Of a stretch of DNA of 64,000 nt, positions 29,053 through 64,000 are shown in pieces; the stretch's first letter is position 1, and each line of letters starts with the position of its first letter. Source of the stretch: Amorphochlora amoebiformis (taxonomy: Eukaryota > Cercozoa > Chlorarachniophyceae); assembly GCA_054601695.1 (NCBI GenBank), contig BAAHQB010000224.1:248001-312000 (forward strand), in the 5' to 3' direction. Position numbers and translations under genes: made by a program. The notes below the pieces were generated by a model. The model was not told where the DNA came from and searched no databases. It was given only the letters and a program-made list of their open reading frames with translations.

Positions 29053-29054
29053 TT

Positions 29055-29087
<33 letters not shown>

Positions 29088-29184
29088 TATATACATATAT
29101 ATATATTTATATATATATATGTACATATCAGATCGAAGTTCCCATGATGCAAGGGGTGTTAAATACACGGATAAGCAGTGGTAG
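22965..29184 (+). CDS. Second TPPP/p25-alpha-like protein, 9 exons, start unclear
   Basis: Exons: 22965-23030, 23676-23717, 24503-24550, 25638-25673, 26039-26091, 27648-27696, 28013-28048, 28555-28624 and 29132-29184. All phases agree, giving 150 codons and TAG. Family-like blocks in order: [67 protein letters not shown], and [12 protein letters not shown] at the end. The order matches the paralogue at 8155-18512, with exon borders partly shifted. A possible first exon at 22601-22615 ends GGCCTTACCCTTAAG before GTATAT. It has ATT where the paralogue has ATG, so the start may be elsewhere or the gene may be decaying. Introns around exon 7 are made of telomeric repeats (GTAACC donor, CCCCAG acceptor). 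Partial copies of exons 2, 4 and probably 3 and 5 lie in adjacent introns. Confidence 0.83.
23031..23675. repeat. TA tracts with copy of an exon end
   Basis: (TA)n. At 23530-23575 an island reads [10 protein letters not shown], matching [10 protein letters not shown] of the exon just upstream (22965-23030). Confidence 0.7.
23718..24502. repeat. TA tracts, two-copy 58-bp repeat and relic element
   Basis: Two tandem copies (about 23998-24050 and 24053-24107) of a unit with AGTAAGCAAATGATTTCGAG. Sequence at 24108-24345 is non-repetitive, with AGGGATCTCTAAGGATCTCG near 24318 like the solo LTR at 40.8-41.1 kb, so it may be an old insertion. An island at 24380-24420 reads [13 protein letters not shown], possibly a relic of the preceding exon (TKDCGIV). 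Confidence 0.6.
24551..25637. repeat. TA tracts with two degenerate exon copies
   Basis: At 24889-24931 a decayed copy of exon 24503-24550 (CCCTCTTCTTCGAGATTAAA). At 25160-25192 an island reading RAISWNKI resembles RTINFATF of the next exon. A shorter echo lies near 25310-25345. Confidence 0.65.
25674..26038. repeat. TA-rich intron
   Basis: (TA)n and TATCTAGATA-type words. No exon-like island. Confidence 0.7.
26092..27647. repeat. TA-rich intron with inverted repeat and six-copy unit
   Basis: 26335-26435 and 26655-26775 form an imperfect inverted repeat around ATGCATATGCAT. From 26903 to 27390 a unit of about 48 bp with ACATACCAGAACATATATGG and TCATAAAATACTG occurs six times, separated by (TA)n of varying length. 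Confidence 0.8.
27697..28554. repeat. Telomeric-repeat introns with orientation switch
   Basis: TA to 27931, CCCTAA at 27932-28012, exon 28013-28048, CCCTAA at 28049-28092, TTAGGG at 28110-28450, then CCCTAA at 28480-28545. C-strand repeats adjoin all splice sites, and the reversed array is internal. Confidence 0.9.
28625..29131. repeat. TA tract with (TTA)n
   Basis: Last intron of the second TPPP-like gene: (TA)n, (GT)n, and about 14 TTA trinucleotides at 28726-28763. Confidence 0.85.
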
Positions 29185-29242
29185 ACAAACATATATCCAA
29201 GGTTCTCAATTCTATTCTACTTATGGATATATAAGCTTATAT

Positions 29243-29281
<39 letters not shown>

Positions 29282-29297
29282 ATCTGTATATATTTAT

Positions 29298-29331
<34 letters not shown>

Positions 29332-29398
29332 CTGAGAAGCAATGGTAGACAAACACATATCCAAGGTTATCAATTATGTATATATTTATACGCACACG

Positions 29399-29431
<33 letters not shown>

Positions 29432-29755
29432 GTTTATGTTTATATGTAGAATATGTATTTATATATATATATATATATAATATATATACATATACATACA
29501 TATACTCACATATATATATACATATATACATATATATATGAATGTATACATATATATATATATACTCTAGATAGTAGATATATTGAAGTTTTACATGACT
29601 TTTGCACATTGTCTACAGCTTGCCAGTTCATAATTCAACATGATATACCTTAGTATATATATATATACACATATACATACATATACACATACATATTACA
29701 TTATATATATATATATATATATATGTATAATATGTAATTTATCTAAATACATAAA
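29185..29755. repeat. 3' flank with repeated trailer and TA tracts
   Basis: Sequence spanning the stop codon (AGCAGTGGTAGACAAACATA) recurs at 29337-29360 as AGCAATGGTAGACAAACACA, a partial copy downstream of the last exon. The remainder is TA/CA microsatellite. Confidence 0.7.
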
Positions 29756-29759
29756 TATA

Positions 29760-31560
29760 CATTTATGACATATTAATTTAACACTAGTTCCGACAATTTT
29801 AAAAAGAGAACAATTTCACATTTTTTAGGTCAAGCAGCTAGCTGGCCTCCTCACTCTTAGTCACTGTACACGGTAGTCAAGACTCCTAAAACAATATCCA
29901 CTATGGTTTGTTTCACTCAGTTCAAGCAAGTGGTCTCACTCTCTAGCTGTCTAGCTAGTATACGTAGGGCGAGACGTAGAAAAACAATATAGATTACACT
30001 TATCTAGTTACGCTGTATTATTCTCACTTATCATACATCAAAGCTTGCACTGACAATTTCTAGAATCTTGGCCTACACTATCGAAAAAATGCATCTAGAT
30101 GCATTGATCAAATTCTAGAAATTGATGCATATATATATACTGGATATATATACTAGATATAGGCATATGGCTTATATGTGTATGTAGATATATATATATA
30201 TATATATTTGTAATGTATGTATATCTAGTATATACAAATGTGTGTACCTAGTGTACCTTGAGCAGGTTTATTGGGTTGGGTTTGAACGACCCAGGAAAGG
30301 CGGCCAGATTCAGAGCTTACCCATGCCCATCAAAGACACAAGACAACCAACCATCGGATCTGGTGGTTTGTAGTTTTTGCCAGAGATGTAAAATTAATCT
30401 ATATCATATTTCTACTATGTTCCGCAGTCTAGATACAAGAGACAGCCTAGGTCTCTATATTCTGATACTCTACGGATACTATGGTATTTATATCTAGTAT
30501 CTTAGCAATAGACGAGCAAAACAACTCGTGTAATCACCAAATTGAACCCACTAATGATTCCATAATTTTTAAGTTGTCAAAACTAATATCTACAATATCA
30601 TAGTGACTACGGCTAGCCTATGATAAATTTAAAAGAGATCCTTAATCTACCGTTACCATTGAGCTAGTTGAGTATCAATAACCATGACTTTTGTCAGTGA
30701 CTCGCAAGCATTGGAGCATGTATTTGGGATGATCATATACATCACTACTATGTACGTGGATTATACGTATGCCAATGGACGTCGACAATGCAACAATGCG
30801 AATAACACCTTAGGCTAGTTAGGCTCGATCATTACTATGTACGTGGCATTGTCTAGTTGTACGTATACCAATGGACGCCACAATGCAACAACAATACGTA
30901 TAGCACAAACGTACGCACATATGTATATGACTTCTAGTATCAGATGCGTATCGAAACGTATACCAAATATGTATACGCACTACGTACAAAGTAACATACG
31001 TACGTACACACATACGTACGACCAATATAAGTACCGACATACGCGCTGCATGATATGTAGTATCGGACGGTGTGTTGTGGTAGACCCGTGGTAGACAGAC
31101 CCTGTGGAGGCCCAGATTCTAGAGATTGTGTCCGAAACTTCAACTTTCGCGACACTTGTATGATTTGAGTCAGATAGGTTAGCTATAACTACTACAACTA
31201 ACTAGTGTGCTGAGTTCAGGCTGGACCTGCTCAATCTAGTCAATATACCTACATCATCTACATTATCTATATATTTCTAGGTATATTATCAGACAATTCT
31301 AGAATATATTATTACTCACCTTCATCCAGATTTCATCACGTATAATCAATCATTCTAATAGAGATCTATCTATTCATCGCCGTGAACATGATATACCCTT
31401 CTAGATTCCAACGAGTCCAACACCCTAAAACTGATCAAATCTAGCAGCCAGAAGATATCCTACTAGTCCTAACGGAGCAAATCCGAGTCTTCGAGAGTCA
31501 GGACTTGACGTATCCTCTTGCCGTAGTATGCATAGTCAAATATCGTTCCCTCGACCTATA
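29760..31560. other. Single-copy CTAG-rich region, no assigned gene
   Basis: 1.8 kb nearly free of microsatellites, rich in CTAG and TACGTA words. A 65-bp segment with ACTATGTACGTGG is duplicated (about 30746-30805 and 30832-30895). An open stretch at 30266-30360 could be an exon (FIGLGLNDPGKAARF), but no chain was found. It separates two convergent genes. Confidence 0.5.
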
Positions 31561-31612
31561 TATATATATATATAAGTGTTATTCAATATATATATATATA
31601 TATATATATGTT

Positions 31613-31643
<31 letters not shown>

Positions 31644-31697
31644 TAAATATATATTTAAATATATTGTTATATATTGTATATATGTACATATTTATTT

Positions 31698-31738
<41 letters not shown>

Positions 31739-31849
31739 GTATAATGTAAATATATATGTAAATATATTTTTTTATTTAATTTTCTCTAGCTATATATATA
31801 TATATATATCCCAATTTATGAGTATTAATAACCATGTACGGTTGTATAT
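31561..31849. repeat. TA tracts with (CT)n
   Basis: (TA)n with a short (CT)n at 31695-31720 and a duplicated AATGTAAATATAT unit. Lies 3' of the glycosyltransferase gene. Confidence 0.75.
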
Positions 31850-53890
<22,041 letters not shown>

Positions 53891-53923
53891 ATTCCTATTC
53901 GATTCCTCTCTCCTTCTGCACAT

Positions 53924-54010
53924 GTATGTATATGTATATGTGTATTTATTTTTTTGCACATATATGCGCATTTTATACTTCGAATTCTAATATTCGTACA
54001 ATTGTATATG

Positions 54011-54075
<65 letters not shown>

Positions 54076-54129
54076 AGAGTGGGAGAGAGAGATGCAGAGA
54101 TTCAGGGAGAGTGAGGAATAATAATCATG

Positions 54130-54219
<90 letters not shown>

Positions 54220-54232
54220 ATAGGTATTTATG

Positions 54233-54287
<55 letters not shown>

Positions 54288-54981
54288 TGTATATCTATAA
54301 TGTATACATGTATAGTATATATGGCATCTACACAAACACATATATATGTGTATGTACATGTATATGTGTATATGTGTTCATACATTTGCATATTGCGGGT
54401 GAAAACACTTTTTCGGTTCATATTTAACCATTCTAAAACAGATTTCAATCACTACAGCATGTCCCAACCCATATAATGCGGTATTCCAGTGTCTCTTCCA
54501 TTCTCCCCACCCCCCACGCTCTCTCCCATTCGGAAAAATAAAAATATATTGACACGTCATCAGCCGAAGCCCAAAGACCCACTTTCGAAGGAAAAAAATC
54601 AAAGGAGAGAAATTAAGCACATCGGAGAGAACGATACCTGGATTCGAGGCCTCAAGAGTCTTGGAAAAGGCGAGGGGGGGGGGAGGGGGAAGGATGAATA
54701 TCCGGGTTGGCGGGGAGGTATTAGAATTTCATCTGGGATATGTTGCATATCAAAAGTGGATAGTCCGATTAGTGCAAAATAGTTTGTCGGCTAAATTTTG
54801 AGACACTGCAGAGTGACACTGTGAGTCTGTGGCAGAATACACTAGACTTTAATTCGGTGAAATCACTAGATTATGAAAACGTGACAAAACAGCGTGACAC
54901 AAAAGACATCGTGACAGAACAACGTGACAAAAACACCTAGCGTGATCTGACGCTTCATCACACATTTTGAATTTTAAAACC
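53924..54981. other. Divergent intergenic region
   Basis: Between two outward-facing proposed start codons. (TA)n at 54015-54070 and 54130-54290, then 54390-54981 single-copy with repeated CGTGACA words (54880-54935). It probably contains both promoters. Confidence 0.5.
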
Positions 54982-55230
54982 ATGGGCATCCCCCACGGGC
55001 CCGTTTTCGAACGGGAAGACCTTAATGAGGTCGACTGGGACTCGCTTGATGACGAGAAGGGCTTCCTCCACCCCTCCTCCATGCCGAAAAATAGAAGAAA
55101 TGAAAAAAACTGGAGAAATTCGCAAGCATTGAAAGGGGGGGAGGCACCAAAGCGTGGATGTTTTGGCGTAATGAGGAGGTTCATGGGAATTTTCCGGGAA
55201 AAGGGGATATGTATACAACTCGTGTATTAA
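54982..55230 (+). CDS. Small ORF or first exon, unknown
   Basis: 82-codon frame ending TAA. The ATG lies in AAAACCATGGGC, a good start context. Hydrophilic, acidic N-terminus (FEREDLNEVDWDSLDDEKG), then basic. If spliced at GTGTAT (55220) it could join the exon-like stretch at 55329-55436 in phase 0. No family recognised. Confidence 0.4.
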   Translation: MGIPHGPVFEREDLNEVDWDSLDDEKGFLHPSSMPKNRRNEKNWRNSQALKGGEAPKRGCFGVMRRFMGIFREKGICIQLVY

Positions 55231-55328
55231 TACACTCACATATATATATATTTTTAAATATTCAAATATTCTACACTATTTCCTTAGATATCTATACATT
55301 CAAATGAAGGGGTTGGGGTGTGAGTAAG

Positions 55329-55436
55329 ATAAAGGATATACATTGGAAGATGAGGTCTCAGAAGAGAAAGATAGAGGAAAAGAGATTGAATCAGAAAACT
55401 GATAATCTGAATTTCTTCTATTGTTATGTTCATTGT
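55329..55436 (+). CDS. Candidate exon, basic helix
   Basis: 36 open codons between GTAAG and GTGGGG (IKDIHWKMRSQKRKIEE...). Charged and helical-looking. Phase 0 at both ends. The minus strand is also open here (Ser/Pro-rich), so strand is uncertain. Confidence 0.35.
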
Positions 55437-55609
55437 GTGGGGGGGGGGGCACGTGGGTTGATCGGTTTGAAGTCAGGAGAAGCTTCGGTATAAGTTGTAT
55501 GATATATATATATATATAAATATATATGTTTATATATATATATACATATGTATGCATATATGTGTATATATTACATACAAATATATATACATATATATAT
55601 ATATCACAT

Positions 55610-55832
55610 TGTTAGCGCAGGTCCGTTAGATGGATTATGACGAAAAATTAATATTGGATTTGTCGATTATTCCTATTCTTTTTCCTTCCTTTCTTCGGAA
55701 CCCATGGGTTCCGACCATAATTGGCCCTCTAGTCGCGCTCTAACGGTGGTCGGTCTAGCGTTCATCTCCTTGTAGTAATGTTGCTATAGCTTGCTGGGTA
55801 GACTCTCTTATGTTGTGTTACGGTGAGTGTAG

Positions 55833-55834
<2 letters not shown>
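55610..55834. mobile_element. Solo LTR-like element
   Basis: Starts TGTTAGCGCAG after a TA-rich tract and shares GGATTATGACGAAAAAT, CCTTTCTTCGGAACC and GGGTTCCGA with the element at 57917-58174. The right end is unclear. A relative of the copia LTR. Confidence 0.55.
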
Positions 55835-61149
<5,315 letters not shown>

Positions 61150-61248
61150 GTATATGTGCATATATCTGTATTCGTATATATGTATGTATGTATGTATATA
61201 CATATACATATGTATATATTATATGTATACATGTATATATATATATAT

Positions 61249-61287
<39 letters not shown>

Positions 61288-61373
61288 TATAATATATGCA
61301 TATATATAATATGGAATAATACAATATATATGTATATATACATACATACATATATATACAAGTATATATATAT

Positions 61374-61420
<47 letters not shown>

Positions 61421-61425
61421 ACACG

Positions 61426-61456
<31 letters not shown>

Positions 61457-61520
61457 AAAACAATATAATATATATATACATAACCGTATGTCCAATATGC
61501 ATGCATGAGTATGTACATGT
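61150..61520. repeat. TA tract
   Basis: (TA)n with (GTAT)n start after the donor at 61150. Confidence 0.85.
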
Positions 61521-62480
61521 AATTAGTTAACCATATTTATATCTCTTTATCTACAAACTCCATACACACACATATGACATGTAGCATATTTACACATACA
61601 CATACTACCATATAAAATATTACACACAAGTGTCACGCATACTAGACATATTCGAATATATGTAAAGACACTGTTATAGGCTAAAATCATGATAACCTGA
61701 AATTACCTAAATAAAAGTGTATATATGGAATTCGTAGGCAATATATATATATATAGAATATAGTTAACTTATAACATGTACATATAACCATCATACCCTT
61801 CATCAGGACGCTCATTTTCTCGTACCGGACGACAATATATTTTAATTTGTCGGCTAGCGTGTAGTAGGTAAAGTTATATATATATATATATCAGTACATC
61901 ACTATCGTGACTCAGTCGACTCTAAGTTAAATCAAGTGAATGTGCTAGTTCACTAATCTCGCTATAGCTATATAAGTCATGGTCAATGATTAGCTATACC
62001 AGCTATAGCCACGGGCAAACATTGATTGATTACCCTGAGTCTGGCTTGCTTCTACTAGTTCTAACCCTTGAGTCATATATATTCATATCTAGCATATGTG
62101 TACATATATATCCATTTTCACTGGTACTAGTAGTATCATGTTCTACGTGAGTATATCTAAGAGAGTCATCACATCATCATACATATCACCTAATGTGGAT
62201 ATAGTACGTAAATTAACACTGCTTCGTGCCATATGGTCCGAATGATTGATCCTACTTGAATCCAAGTTTGTCATACTTATTAAATAATATTAGCAGAGAT
62301 AGGCCGATCGAGTCTTTTCTGTAGGTTCTAGAGGTTATATGGGTTTTGCCGGGTGGCTCAAGTGAGCAAATCATCTATCGCGCGCTACTTAATAGCTTAC
62401 TCTAGTTACTACTAGTACTAACTAGACTAAGCTAATGATCTAGATGATTCGCCTCGGAAACTTAGTATCATATCTAGAAA
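61521..62480. other. Single-copy CTAG-rich region
   Basis: Little microsatellite. Frequent CTAG and ACTAGT words, as at 29760-31560. A five-codon exon candidate (61807-61821, DAHFL) lies after CATCAG. No gene assigned. Confidence 0.45.
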
Positions 62481-62576
62481 TTAGTACATACTAAATACAT
62501 ATATATATATATATATGCATATATAAAGATACATATATGTGTATGTATATACATATGTATATATGTGCATATGTAT

Positions 62577-62650
<74 letters not shown>

Positions 62651-62671
62651 TAGTACTACTAGTACACGTAG

Positions 62672-62735
62672 TCGACACGATTGGATTTAATATATTCAAC
62701 GGTCAAATGTTTAAATTAACGCGAAATGTATGAAG

Positions 62736-62775
<40 letters not shown>

Positions 62776-62883
62776 TATCTAGCGTGGCTCTGGGTGACAT
62801 CGATGTAGAATTATTCCACATGCTACCTGGGTGGATATTTCGGTTTCTTTGTCATTTATTGTGTACAGCTCTATGTATATATT
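62672..62883 (+). CDS. Two exon-like segments, membrane protein
   Basis: 62672-62727 ([18 protein letters not shown] before GTATGA) and 62783-62883 ([17 protein letters not shown], then hydrophobic [16 protein letters not shown] before GTGTAT). Both lie between AG and GT, but their phases do not fit each other directly. They may belong to the membrane-protein gene upstream or to a new gene. Confidence 0.4.
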
Positions 62884-63519
62884 GTGTATATCTATACTAT
62901 ATATTTATATATATATATATATGTATGTACACTATATACATTATATATATATATATATATATATATAGATACATATATATGTGTACATAAGTATACATAT
63001 ATACACAATATATACATATACATATACATATATATATATATATGTATATCAATATATATATATATATATATATTATTTTGTATGAATCTTTATATTTAAT
63101 ACATACATATACACATTAGGAAAACATATACTATGAAAATACAAAACAGGAATATATGTATGTATTTATATACATATATAGAATTTTTCATATTCATAAA
63201 TATATCAGTCAAATTGTTTTATTCATATTCAAACTATATATGCGTCTACAATTTATATATATGTATATATATATATATGTATATCTATATATGTACATGT
63301 AAATATGTATGTATATACATACATGTACATTTACACATATATATGTACATGTACATGAATATATAGAAATATACCGAGTTATTAATATGTATATTTACAC
63401 TATTATGCAAGTTATATTACTTTATATGAACATGATACATATTAACAGATACTCATAAATGTGTATATGTTTGTATCTATCTATATATATGTACATATAT
63501 ACATATCCGTATATTTATA

Positions 63520-63560
<41 letters not shown>

Positions 63561-63573
63561 TCCTACTTACGCG

Positions 63574-63604
<31 letters not shown>

Positions 63605-63706
63605 TCATGAATACACTATTTCAAAAATATAAAGCATGCATATATAAATCATATATATATATATATATGTACATATATACATATAAATATCCACATAATT
63701 ACTATG

Positions 63707-63772
<66 letters not shown>

Positions 63773-63900
63773 AGACATATATACATATATACATATAGAT
63801 ATATACATACATATATATATACATATCTGTATAATATATATATATATATACATACATATATATATATATATATTATATATTTATGTATACATATTTAACA
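62884..63900. repeat. TA microsatellite field
   Basis: (TA)n, (CATA)n and AT-rich sequence. No exon-like island. 63901-64000 is non-repetitive with no assigned feature. Confidence 0.8.
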
Positions 63901-64000
63901 TACCGCCACATTAAGGGATTCAACAGACCCTAGCATACTGATTCGAACCGGAAAATTCGGAAATTTCTGAGAAAATTCCAAGAATTTTCTACTTAGTCCG

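Noticed and set aside
30258-30497. 79-codon plus-strand frame as a gene
   Set aside because: It starts at TTG, has no connected splice sites and no recognisable motif. Left as an uncertain exon-like stretch.
54378-54620. 80-codon minus-strand frame
   Set aside because: No start context, no splice chain and no recognisable motif between two divergent genes.

Overview
The window is nuclear DNA of a eukaryote. The evidence is GT-AG introns, a Ty1/copia retrotransposon, TTAGGG-type interstitial telomeric arrays and a p25-alpha (TPPP)-type microtubule protein. The species cannot be named; a TPPP-like protein fits a lineage that builds cilia or flagella, and all three standard stop codons are used. 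Most bases are (TA)n, (CT/GA)n and (CCCTAA/TTAGGG)n repeats, and almost every long open frame is repeat translation. The real genes are cut into tiny exons (8 to 211 nt) lying between the repeat tracts. I rebuilt them by hand from splice sites, reading phase and protein motifs; no RNA evidence was available.

Layout. (1) 1-5230, minus: gene of unknown function with an ankyrin-like segment, running off the left edge. (2) 5697-6666, plus: complete seven-exon gene for a predicted four-helix membrane protein, with ordinary 53-61 nt introns, head-to-head with (1). (3) 8155-18512, plus: complete TPPP/p25-alpha-like gene, 8 exons, 165 aa; its third intron carries an almost intact antisense Ty1/copia element (10576-15236). 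(4) 18513-22900: TA tracts, an LTR-like block, a CT tract and degenerate telomeric arrays. (5) 22965-29184, plus: second TPPP-like gene, 9 exons seen, clear start not found. (6) 29760-31560: single-copy, CTAG-rich, no convincing gene. (7) 31850-53890, minus: complete family-10 glycosyltransferase (alpha-1,3-fucosyltransferase-like) gene, 26 exons over 22 kb, 535 aa, all junction phases agreeing. (8) 54982-63 kb, plus: one or more partly resolved genes, including a multi-pass membrane protein with 8-nt and 12-nt microexons. Solo LTR-like copies lie in TA tracts at 40.8, 55.6 and 57.9 kb.

The most unusual feature is intron architecture. Beside many exons the intron holds partial copies of that exon, with a clear polarity. 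Copies upstream of an exon keep the 3' splice site plus exon start; copies downstream keep the exon end plus 5' splice site. The repeats themselves resemble splicing signals: TA tracts supply GTATAT donors, C-strand telomeric repeats supply CTAAC branch-point-like words and GTAACC donors, and CT tracts supply polypyrimidine. In most places the C-rich or CT-rich strand is the sense strand of the host gene. This looks like introns growing by duplication of their own edges.
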